Positions 7,602 to 15,112 of a stretch of 33,097 nt of DNA are shown piece by piece. Source of the DNA: an uncultured Saprospiraceae bacterium (lineage in GTDB: Bacteria > Bacteroidota > Bacteroidia > Chitinophagales > Saprospiraceae); NCBI GenBank assembly GCA_937921555.1, contig CAKZUV010000092.1, positions 1 through 33,097 on the forward strand. The letters run 5' to 3'. The stretch's first letter is position 1; every line of letters begins with the position of its first letter. A program made the position numbers and the translations under genes. The notes beneath the pieces are model-generated. The model worked only from the letters and a program-made list of their open reading frames with translations. It ran no database searches and was not told where the DNA came from.

Positions 7602-9592
7602 TATTTGATCAAACTTTTGAATACATCGTCATTCGTCTCCACTTTATAAGCGGCCCTTAATTCTTCCAGCCATTTCTTTTCCAGAAAATCCTGATAATCT
7701 GCGATGACATATCCGCGCGCTTCGTCCAGTGTTTTAACGCCCGGAGCCTTGGTATCTTTGACGATCATAAAGCTGGTAGATCGCGTCCGGTTATTTTTCA
7801 AAGCCGAAGTCGCCGCTCCTTTTTTCCATTCGATTCTGTCCAGATTTTCATCCCGGCCTCTTTCGTATTCTTTTTCCTGAATGCTCAGAATTTGTTTGTC
7901 GCCTTCATTTACGACCTTCAGGATATCTTCGGGGGTATTACCCGTGCCAAGCATCATCACAATATCTTTGACTTTACTTTCATTTCCGGAGCGAAGCGTA
8001 TACAAATCAACCACTGCCCGCTCTTTCCACTGGTACTTATTGGGGTTGGAAGCGTAAAACGCAGCCAGCCCTACACTATCAGTAGACGCCTTATCCCATA
8101 CCTGGAGTTTGGTCGCTTCGAATAATAATATGCCTTCCTCGTATTCCCGCATCAGTGATTTAAATTCCGGGTACTTGTTTTCCAGCTGTGATTCCTCGTA
8201 TTTTAAAGCACTATCGTCCACAAATTCTTCGTAAACGGTAGTGGCAACCATTTTAGGATCTGCATTTCTGTTCCGTCGCAGGCGAGTGGAAGAAGTCTTA
8301 CTAAATTCGTTGAAATCCGCTACGGTATATTTCATATTGTTGCCAAAAGAAAAAAGCTCACTTTTATCGGTCAGATCTTTTTTCCAGCGGTGAGAAATAT
8401 AACTGCTGTCAATTTTTGCCAGCATAGACGCTTTGGTATTTACATTTTCTTTAAAACGAGCGTCTTTTTTGATTTTGGTAATCATGGCTTGCTTAGCCAG
8501 TTCCTGACGGCTGGATTTACCAGCTTTACCTTTTGCGCTATTCTGTATTTTCGTTTGTAAACGCCTTTTGGCAATTTCCGGAGCTTCCGCTGGTTTCAGA
8601 GAGATACGGCGGACAATATGCCAGCCTACACTACTTCTGAAAGGTTTGGAAAAATCATTATCTGCTTTTAATTTAAAAACCTCATCCTTAAAAGATTCTT
8701 CGACGGGACTGTTGGTAGAAACAAAGCCGATATATCCGCCTTTGGCAGCAGTTTGCTGGTGCTGCGAAAACTGTCCGGCAAGTTTTTCAAAATCTCCGCC
8801 GTTTTTCAATACATTATAAAGACTATCAATCGTTGCCGCTTGCTGATCGTCGTTCTTTCCTTTTTCCGTACGGATGAGGATGTGAGCCGTTTCCACTTCG
8901 TTGCGGGCAGGACGTTTGCTGTTGAGCTTGATGATATGATATCCGGCTGCGGTGCGTACCGGACTGGAATATTTACCCGGCTGCAGACGGTAAGCGGCAG
9001 ATTCCATTTCGTAAAAACCAGGCCGGAAAATAGCGCCGAAAAAACCGAGACGGCCACCTTTATTTTTTGAATTATCATCTTCCGAAAATTCGCTGGCCAC
9101 GGCATCAAAAGATTTTCCACTATCCAGGACTGCTTTAGCCTTCATGATTTTTTGGTAAGCCATGAGCGTGTCCGCGGGTTGTGGATTAGCGGGCATTTTG
9201 ATCATGATATGGCTGATATCGACTTCTTCCAGACTTCTCTGATAAGCCTCTTCTACAAGTTTTTCGGTCACTTCTTTATCTACCAGATAACTGTTGGCCA
9301 GTTGACGCCGGTAACCACTTAGTTCCTTGATCAATGCCGGAATAGTATCCAGCTGCATATCACGGGCACGCTGTACTTTTAATTTGAATTTAATATAAAG
9401 GTCCAGATATTCTTCCAGTGATTTTTGGGAATAATCTGCTTTCTCTCCGTTTGTTTTTTTATAGATATAATCAAATTCAGAAACGTGTACCGGTTTATTC
9501 TGAACGGAAAACAAAACGGGATCATTCTGCGCGGTAGCCGACTGAAGAATACCGAAAATGAGAATGGTTAAAATGGATAAACGAAATGACAT
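7601..9592 (-). CDS. Large periplasmic PPIase with two parvulin domains (PpiD/SurA-like)
   Basis: A 663-residue exported protein with a signal peptide ending near SATA-Q (about 21). The N-domain at 25-115 opens VLFSVQNKPVHVSEFDYIYK. Two parvulin domains follow: about 124-225 (VDISHIMIK, FDAVASEFSED, GGRLGFFG, AAGYHIIKL) and about 233-331 (ETAHILIRT, FEKLAGQFSQ, GGYIGFVS, SVGWHIVRR). The remaining 330 residues are mostly helical and charged, with weaker similarity to further SurA-type segments (YTVADFNEFSK, AFYASNPNKYQWKER). It is the first gene of the chaperone operon and overlaps the next by TAATG. The long C-terminal region could be a client-binding arm; this is inferred. Confidence 0.88.
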   Translation of the reverse strand: MSFRLSILTILIFGILQSATAQNDPVLFSVQNKPVHVSEFDYIYKKTNGEKADYSQKSLEEYLDLYIKFKLKVQRARDMQLDTIPALIKELSGYRRQLANSYLVDKEVTEKLVEEAYQRSLEEVDISHIMIKMPANPQPADTLMAYQKIMKAKAVLDSGKSFDAVASEFSEDDNSKNKGGRLGFFGAIFRPGFYEMESAAYRLQPGKYSSPVRTAAGYHIIKLNSKRPARNEVETAHILIRTEKGKNDDQQAATIDSLYNVLKNGGDFEKLAGQFSQHQQTAAKGGYIGFVSTNSPVEESFKDEVFKLKADNDFSKPFRSSVGWHIVRRISLKPAEAPEIAKRRLQTKIQNSAKGKAGKSSRQELAKQAMITKIKKDARFKENVNTKASMLAKIDSSYISHRWKKDLTDKSELFSFGNNMKYTVADFNEFSKTSSTRLRRNRNADPKMVATTVYEEFVDDSALKYEESQLENKYPEFKSLMREYEEGILLFEATKLQVWDKASTDSVGLAAFYASNPNKYQWKERAVVDLYTLRSGNESKVKDIVMMLGTGNTPEDILKVVNEGDKQILSIQEKEYERGRDENLDRIEWKKGAATSALKNNRTRSTSFMIVKDTKAPGVKTLDEARGYVIADYQDFLEKKWLEELRAAYKVETNDDVFKSLIK

Positions 9593-9695
9593 TTTTCTGT
9601 TTTTTTACACTAAAAAATAAATAGAATAAGCGCATGTTTGATAAGCGCTTGTCTAAACCCGTTTCAGCGAATTAATTTTCACTTCAAACGGAGGA

Positions 9696-9703
9696 CAAAA
9701 ATA
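9696..9703 (-). promoter_or_regulatory. Possible -7 element (TATTTTTG) of the chaperone operon
   Basis: The minus-strand reading fits TAnnTTTG and lies about 100 bases upstream of the ATG at 9592. No good TTG -33 element is at the expected spacing, so this is tentative. Confidence 0.35.
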
Positions 9704-9877
9704 CGAATTTTACGCCTGTATTTTATACTTAAATACCTTTCAAAATAGCCTATCTGCTCAAATGCCGCCAATTGTTGAATCTACCGGCGTACTACTAGAT
9801 ATTTGCCGGGTTTGAGGTACGCCTTCAGCCTGGAAAGCACTAAATTTCCAGGTAATCAACAGGAAGAAAATATTGTA

Positions 9878-10031
9878 ACCGCAATCACAACTGCAACCGC
9901 AATTTCAAACACTTCCATCGTGTTTTCTTAACAAGCCACTTTTCATTCGTTTTGCAGGACGTCTATTTAAAAAGTGGTGTTGCTCATTTAGTAGGTTTTG
10001 AAGCTGAAGTTGAGTTTGAAATTGAAGTTAT
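9878..10031. repeat. Hexamer array with inverted partner
   Basis: The left arm has in-phase 6-mers ACCGCA, ATCACA, ACTGCA, ACCGCA, ATTTCA from 9878 to 9907. The right arm has 6-mers TTTTGA, AGCTGA, AGTTGA, GTTTGA, AATTGA from 9996 to 10025. Rotated, the left arm is (CAANNN)n and the right arm its reverse complement (NNNTTG)n. An 11-bp perfect inverted repeat (9900-9910 with 10014-10024) links them, and a further CCACTTTT/AAAAGTGG pair lies inside, so the whole block can fold back on itself. Confidence 0.65.
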
Positions 10032-10044
10032 TATTTGATCGTTA

Positions 10045-12531
10045 CTAAATAACTTCCTGAAAATAAACCCTTTTTACCCGTTCGGAGATTCCGGTGAAAA
10101 TCTCGTACGGAATAGTTTCCAAACTATCGGCCAGCCTGGTTACGGGCAGATCGGGACCGAAAATAATCACTTCGTCGCCCATACTCGCCTGCGGAACGCC
10201 GGTAATGTCCATCATACACATATCCATACAGATATTTCCGATGGTGGGCACCCGGACACCGTGCAGCAAACCACTGAAACGCCCGTTACCCGCTTTTCGC
10301 AGCAAGCCATCCGCATATCCGATATTGATGGTGGCAATAAGGCTGTCCCGTTGCGTACGTCCTTTCCGGCCATAACCGACAGAAGTACCTTTTTTTACCA
10401 GTTTTATGTGGGAAATACTTGCTTTGAGTGTGTGCACTGTTTCCAGTTGGGTGCTTCCACGGGTAGCCGCGTCGTACCCGTAGAGTCCGATTCCCAAACG
10501 AACCATATCCATCTGGTATTGTGGAAAACGAGTGATTCCGGCGGTATTCAGTACATGCCGGGTCGGCTGATAGCCAATTTTTTGAGAAATCTCCCGGTAA
10601 CTGGCTTCAAAAGCAGCAATTTGCTGACGGGTAAACGCATCGTGGTGATCCTCGTCGCTGGCCGCCAGATGGGTAAAAATAGAAGCCAGTTTCAGTGCCG
10701 GACAGTCCATCAGTATTTTGAATAAAGCCGGAAAATCTGTGGGTTTCAAACCCAGCCGGGACATACCGGTATCGAGATTGAGGTGAATAAGAAAACTGCC
10801 ACTACGTGAATCCGCCAGATTGGTCAGTTCGATCAGCCGGTTGAGCTGATTGATACTGTAGATTTCCGGTTCGAGTTGGTGCTGGACCAATGTTTCCAGA
10901 GAGGATTCTTCCGGATTTAAAACAAGGACAGGCAATTTGATTCCTGCTTTTCGGAGATCGACTCCTTCGTCGGTATAAGCGACTGCCAGATAATCAACGG
11001 AACGGGCGGCCAGCAGTCTGCCGATTTCTACGCTACCGATCCCGTAGGCTGCGGCTTTGACCATGACCATAATTTTGGTGGTGGGAGCTAACTGCTGTCT
11101 GTAAAAAAGCAGATTGTGCTGTAAGGCACTCAGGTTGATTTCCAGGACGGTCTGGTGATGTTTTTGCCGGAGCCGGGCGACAATTTTTTCCAGTTGAAAA
11201 ACCCTGGCTCCCTTTATCAGAATAATTTCTGATTGAAAATGATCGGACTTTAGCTGGGAAATGAATTTATCAGTAGTAGGGTAGTAGTCGGATTTTATTT
11301 TTTTAGAAAGATATTTTTTTAACGTGGTAATTTGTTTTCCAACGGCGATGATTCTCTCTATCCGGTGAAGCTTCAATAGTTCTGCCATTTTTTTATAAAG
11401 CAAATCTTTTGTTTTTCCGGATTCTAAAATATCGGATACGATCAGCGTGCGCGGACGGTCGTCTCCCTGCTGGGCCATAAAATTAAGCGCTGCTTTTAAA
11501 GAAGATAAATCTGCGTTGTAGCTGTCATTAATCAGCAGGCACTTGTTAATTCCTGTTTTTAATTCCAGTCGCATCGCTACGGGTTCGAGTTGATTTAACG
11601 CTGTTTTTATTTTCTGACTGGATAATTTCAGGAAGGTAGCGGTTACCCAGCAGTGGATTGCGTTTTCGATTGCAGTGGGTTCCGTAAACGGAATGATGAT
11701 CTGTCGTTTTTTTTCTTTATAAACAGCGGAAATTCTGGTTAGATTTTTAGCCGTTCGTTCCGTAGAAATAATTTTCCAGTCTGCGTTGTTATCAAAAGCC
11801 CAGCTTAGTGTTTTTCCTTTGAAATGGCGCTTAATCAGTTTGTCAAGCCGGGCATCATCGCTGCGATAGATGAGGGTTCCAGTATTTTTAAAAAGCACTA
11901 ATTTCTCCTTTATTTTCTGTGTGACAGAAGTGAAACCAGCGTTATGGGCATCTCCAATATTGGTGAAAATACCAATGTCCGGAGCGATGATATTCGCCAG
12001 ATTTTTCATTTCATCTGGTTGCGAAATACCCGCCTCGAAAATTCCCAGCGTATCTCCTTTTTTTAATTCTAAAACGGAAAGCGGAACCCCCAGTTGCGAA
12101 TTATAACTCTTGGGACTGCGGGTGATTTGAAATTGTGATTTTAAAGTCTGAAAAAGCCATTCTTTAACAATGGTTTTTCCGTTGCTGCCCGTAATGCCAA
12201 TGACGGGAATTTTGAATTTCAGACGATGTACGGTCGCCAGTTTTTGCAAAGCAGTTAGGGTTTTATTAACCACCACAAAGCCAGCCTCTGGCATTTTTTT
12301 AAAATCCGGATTGCGCTGTGTTAAAAAGTAGCGAACACCTTTTTGATAAAGTTCTTCCAGGTACTTATGGCCATCATTTCTATCTCCGGCAATAGCAACA
12401 AACAACGTGTTTTCGGGAAATACCAGTTTACGACTATCGTAGATCAGGTGTTTGACCAATTGCGGATTCCCGGAAGCGGCGTGTAGCTTTCCGTTGGTAA
12501 TTTTCGCGATTTCTGAAAGATAATATTCCAT
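10045..12531 (-). CDS. murF-alr: Bifunctional MurF ligase / alanine racemase fusion
   Basis: An 828-residue fusion typical of Bacteroidota. Residues 1 to about 455 are MurF (UDP-MurNAc-tripeptide:D-Ala-D-Ala ligase): ATP loop GITGSNGKT at 112-120, NDSYNADLSSL from 335 and LIKGAR at 438-443. From about 461 to the end is a PLP alanine racemase: Schiff-base lysine in VKAAAYG (K492), LDTGMSRLG near 587 and the second catalytic base in SVGYGRKG (Y720), with IGNICMDMCMMD near 764. One polypeptide can thus make D-Ala and ligate the D-Ala-D-Ala dipeptide onto the peptidoglycan precursor in the cytoplasm; Ddl is still needed between the two steps. The usual VKANAYG is VKAAAYG here. The start lies 46 bases after purD, so the two probably form an operon. 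Confidence 0.95.
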   Translation of the reverse strand: MEYYLSEIAKITNGKLHAASGNPQLVKHLIYDSRKLVFPENTLFVAIAGDRNDGHKYLEELYQKGVRYFLTQRNPDFKKMPEAGFVVVNKTLTALQKLATVHRLKFKIPVIGITGSNGKTIVKEWLFQTLKSQFQITRSPKSYNSQLGVPLSVLELKKGDTLGIFEAGISQPDEMKNLANIIAPDIGIFTNIGDAHNAGFTSVTQKIKEKLVLFKNTGTLIYRSDDARLDKLIKRHFKGKTLSWAFDNNADWKIISTERTAKNLTRISAVYKEKKRQIIIPFTEPTAIENAIHCWVTATFLKLSSQKIKTALNQLEPVAMRLELKTGINKCLLINDSYNADLSSLKAALNFMAQQGDDRPRTLIVSDILESGKTKDLLYKKMAELLKLHRIERIIAVGKQITTLKKYLSKKIKSDYYPTTDKFISQLKSDHFQSEIILIKGARVFQLEKIVARLRQKHHQTVLEINLSALQHNLLFYRQQLAPTTKIMVMVKAAAYGIGSVEIGRLLAARSVDYLAVAYTDEGVDLRKAGIKLPVLVLNPEESSLETLVQHQLEPEIYSINQLNRLIELTNLADSRSGSFLIHLNLDTGMSRLGLKPTDFPALFKILMDCPALKLASIFTHLAASDEDHHDAFTRQQIAAFEASYREISQKIGYQPTRHVLNTAGITRFPQYQMDMVRLGIGLYGYDAATRGSTQLETVHTLKASISHIKLVKKGTSVGYGRKGRTQRDSLIATINIGYADGLLRKAGNGRFSGLLHGVRVPTIGNICMDMCMMDITGVPQASMGDEVIIFGPDLPVTRLADSLETIPYEIFTGISERVKRVYFQEVI

Positions 12532-12577
12532 TTTTTACTTTGATCCCATCAGTGGAAAGTCCAATAAATCAACGACT

Positions 12578-13852
12578 TCACCCCATCAAGTCCATCCCGA
12601 TATCTCCCCGAAAATACTTCCCTTCGAAGTTGATTTCTTTCGCATTCTTTTTAGAAATAGTCAGAGCCTCTTCAAAATTGTCACCGAAAGAAGTGATGGC
12701 GAGGACCCTTCCGCCGTTGGTGAGGATCTGATCATTTTCGATTCTGGTGCCTGCGTGAAAAATGGTACTGTCTTTTACATTGTCTAAATGGTGAATGACT
12801 TTTCCTTTTTCGTACCCTTCGGGATAACCGCCGGAAACCAGCATAATGGTAGTTGCCGCCCGGGAATCTTCCTCAATAGTTATTTCATTTAAAGTCCCGT
12901 TTGCCGTTGCGACCATCAGTTCCGTTAAATCATTTTTGAGGCGTGGAAAAACCACCTCCGTTTCCGGATCACCCATCCGGCAATTATATTCAATCACGAA
13001 AGGTTCACCACCTACGCTGATCAGACCGATAAAAATAAATCCCTGGTAGATAATATCTCTTTGCTGCAATCCTTTGATGGTAGGAATGATCACTCTTTTT
13101 TCGACCTTCTCCATCATTTTTTCATCCACAAATCGAACGGGAGAAACAGCACCCATTCCGCCGGTGTTCAACCCCGTATCTCCTTCACCAATTCTTTTAT
13201 AATCCTTGGCGACCGGTAAAATTTTATAGTCGCGCCCGTCGGTCAGTACAAAAACGGAAAACTCAATGCCATCCAGAAATGATTCTACCACGACCCGGGC
13301 TCCCGCTTCTCCGAACTTTCCGTCCAGCATGGCCCTGAATTCCTTTTTAGCTGCTTCCCGGTCGGTCAGGATCAGTACGCCCTTGCCCGCCGCTAGGCCA
13401 TCCGCCTTGAGAACGATGGGAAGGTTGGTTTTATCCAGAAAATCCAGTCCATCGGCAACCGTTTCCTGCGTAAATTCCTGATAATCCGCCGTAGGAATCT
13501 GTTGTTCGGCCATAAATGCTTTGGCGAAAGCCTTACTGCCTTCCAGTTGTGCCCCTTCCCGGGAAGGACCGATAACGGGAACGTGTTCCAACTCCTCATC
13601 GGTACCAAAAAAATCAAAAATACCCCGTACCAGCGGTTCTTCCGGGCCGACGACGACCATTTCTATATCCTGTTCAAGGACGAAAGTTTTCAGCGAAGGA
13701 AAATCATTTGGATTAAGTGCCACATTGGTACCACACTGAGCAGTTCCGGCGTTTCCGGGAGCGATAAATAATTGTTCGCAGAAGGGGCTTTTCTGAAATT
13801 TACGGGCAAAAGCATGTTCACGGCCACCACCACCGAGCAGGAGAATTTTCAT
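12578..13852 (-). CDS. purD: Phosphoribosylamine-glycine ligase
   Basis: A 424-residue ATP-grasp enzyme of purine synthesis that joins phosphoribosylamine and glycine to form GAR in the cytoplasm. I place the start at 13852 because MKILLLGGGGREHA is the family's true N-terminus. An upstream in-frame ATG at 13918 would add 22 residues that do not match the family and overlap a promoter-like element. Family marks are GGGGREHA (6-13), VVGPEEPLVRG, GSKAFAKAFM, LKADGLAAGKGV, DYKRIGEGDTGLNTGGMGA and EYNCRMGDPETE. Length is normal. It lies 46 bases upstream of murF-alr on the same strand. Confidence 0.96.
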   Translation of the reverse strand: MKILLLGGGGREHAFARKFQKSPFCEQLFIAPGNAGTAQCGTNVALNPNDFPSLKTFVLEQDIEMVVVGPEEPLVRGIFDFFGTDEELEHVPVIGPSREGAQLEGSKAFAKAFMAEQQIPTADYQEFTQETVADGLDFLDKTNLPIVLKADGLAAGKGVLILTDREAAKKEFRAMLDGKFGEAGARVVVESFLDGIEFSVFVLTDGRDYKILPVAKDYKRIGEGDTGLNTGGMGAVSPVRFVDEKMMEKVEKRVIIPTIKGLQQRDIIYQGFIFIGLISVGGEPFVIEYNCRMGDPETEVVFPRLKNDLTELMVATANGTLNEITIEEDSRAATTIMLVSGGYPEGYEKGKVIHHLDNVKDSTIFHAGTRIENDQILTNGGRVLAITSFGDNFEEALTISKKNAKEINFEGKYFRGDIGMDLMG

Positions 13853-13867
13853 ATTGATATTTTCTGG

Positions 13868-13875
13868 CAAAGATA
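13868..13875 (-). promoter_or_regulatory. Likely -7 element (TATCTTTG) of purD
   Basis: An exact TAnnTTTG match on the minus strand, followed by C as is common, 15 bases upstream of the purD ATG at 13852. It would give a very short leader. The match supports the shorter purD start over the ATG at 13918. A second match (TAACTTTG, 14014-14021) lies farther upstream. No TTG -33 element is evident for either. Confidence 0.5.
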
Positions 13876-13928
13876 GCAAGGAATGACGAATAAGTAAGTC
13901 CCGGCTGACTTTAATCAATAAGAATTTT

Positions 13929-14110
13929 CCGAGGTGCTGCCTCGGATGAACACGCCTGCCTGCCGTGCCTGCTGCAGGAAATCCAGCAAAGGCAGGTTAG
14001 CGAGACTGATTAACAAAGTTACCGATTTAACGGTGTTTAGCTTTGAGCTATACTCCGACGGCTTGCCTCGGAGCGCTTCATTGAGGGCAGGGCTGACAAA
14101 ACCTTGTCAG
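13929..14110. repeat. Cluster of hairpins in the purD-ruvA divergent gap
   Basis: The 323-base gap (13853-14175) has no credible gene. It has three perfect hairpins: CCGAGG/CCTCGG (13929-13934, 13940-13945), CTCCGA/TCGGAG (14053-14058, 14068-14073) and CTGACAA/TTGTCAG (14093-14099, 14104-14110). CCTGCC/GGCAGG pairs lie between them. ACTGATTAAC (14005-14014) and ACCGATTTAAC (14021-14031), 16 bases apart, resemble the 8-bp arrays elsewhere in the window. The G/C-rich hairpins stand out from the A/T-rich surroundings and look like a REP-type intergenic repeat. Confidence 0.6.
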
Positions 14111-14175
14111 AAAAGAATAATTCTTATAAATCAGCCTTAAATTTTAGTATTTTCGCGTAAAAGAAGGAACAAATT

Positions 14176-14763
14176 ATGATTTCCTACATCAAAGGAGCTA
14201 TAACACACAAAAATCCAGCATATATTATTGTTGAAACCGGCGGTATCGGCTACCACGTCAACGTAAGTTTGCATACCTACGCGCAGATTGAAAAAGAAGA
14301 ACGAATCAAGATTTTGATTCATCAACACCTCAAAGAAGATAGCAATACTTTATACGGATTTAGCGAAGAAACAGAGCGAAGCCTGTTTGTACTCCTGATT
14401 TCAGTCTCGGGAATTGGTCCCAATACGGCCCGGGTCATCCTTTCCGGTATGCCACCGGACGAAGTTCGTGCATCCATATTGGGCGAAAATGTAGCTGCCT
14501 TTAACCGGGTGAAAGGAATCGGACCAAAAACCGCAAAAAGAATCATTTTGGACTTAAAAGATAAAGTGATGAAAGATTCGGGCGATATTGGCGTAAGTTT
14601 GAGTGGTCAGGACAATACATTGAGAACAGAAGCGTTATCTGCTTTAGTTGCACTTGGCTTTGCAAAAGTTACAGTGCAAAAAACCTTAAACCGGGTGCTG
14701 CAAGGCGAACAATTTACCAGCGTTGAACAACTTATAAAGGTTGCCCTGAAACAACTTTCTTAG
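14176..14763 (+). CDS. ruvA: Holliday junction branch migration protein RuvA
   Basis: A 195-residue protein, normal length. The N-terminal OB domain (MISYIKGAI, VETGGIGYHVNVS) is followed by two helix-hairpin-helix motifs (LISVSGIGPNTARVIL near 75-90 and VKGIGPKTAKRIILDLK near 110-126) and a C-terminal domain III (ALSALVALGF, SVEQLIKVAL) that contacts RuvB. RuvA tetramers bind the four-way junction and load the RuvB motor during recombination repair. The start follows an A-rich leader. It lies upstream of sprA on the same strand; I recall ruvA-sprA adjacency from other Bacteroidota, but the 349-base gap makes independent transcription of sprA likely. Confidence 0.96.
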   Translation: MISYIKGAITHKNPAYIIVETGGIGYHVNVSLHTYAQIEKEERIKILIHQHLKEDSNTLYGFSEETERSLFVLLISVSGIGPNTARVILSGMPPDEVRASILGENVAAFNRVKGIGPKTAKRIILDLKDKVMKDSGDIGVSLSGQDNTLRTEALSALVALGFAKVTVQKTLNRVLQGEQFTSVEQLIKVALKQLS

Positions 14764-15112
14764 TTCCTGTAAAGAAAAAAGAAAATTGAATCGGTATCAT
14801 CAGGTTTTTCACGTTTCTTGAGTCCTTCCGTTCCGATAATATTCACGGTGATCAGAATTCATCTTTACCACTAACTTTTAACCAAGATAACAAATAAGTA
14901 GGGATAACTTATTTGAGTTTTTTACGTAAATATATAAATTAATATAATAAGTTTTACCATTAGAACAACTTAAGCCTGGGTTGTGGGCAAAAAAGTACGG
15001 GAACAAACGCAAATGTTAAAAAAAAGTTATCCGAACTAATATACCACCTTAGTGACGTTACTCTATGGCGATACATTTAGTATCATTTATATTTTTTGCA
15101 CTGAAATCGATT
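14764..15112. other. 349-base gap between ruvA and sprA with one palindrome
   Basis: No credible ORF. A perfect 9-bp inverted repeat, CAAATAAGT at 14891-14899 and ACTTATTTG at 14907-14915, is followed by GTTTTTTAC. It could be a weak terminator for ruvA or an operator for sprA. The rest is A/T-rich and may carry the sprA promoter, but I find no exact TAnnTTTG. The nearest is TATATTTTTTGC at 15088-15099, which has one extra T. Confidence 0.5.

Larger units (their letters stand above)
9593..10044. other. 452-base non-coding gap between the murF-alr gene and the chaperone operon
   Basis: Both flanking genes are on the minus strand. No credible ORF is present. It holds a possible promoter element at 9696-9703 for the chaperone operon, an 8-bp hairpin (CCTGGAAA at 9829-9836, TTTCCAGG at 9845-9852) and the inverted hexamer array at 9878-10031 that ends 14 bases after the stop of murF-alr. 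Confidence 0.7.

Noticed and set aside
13853-13918. 22-residue N-terminal extension of purD
   Set aside because: The extra residues do not match PurD, which begins MKILLLGGGGREHA, and they overlap the likely TATCTTTG promoter element.
15065-15112. Upstream ATG start for sprA
   Set aside because: It would put 16 residues before a clean signal peptide that starts at 15113.
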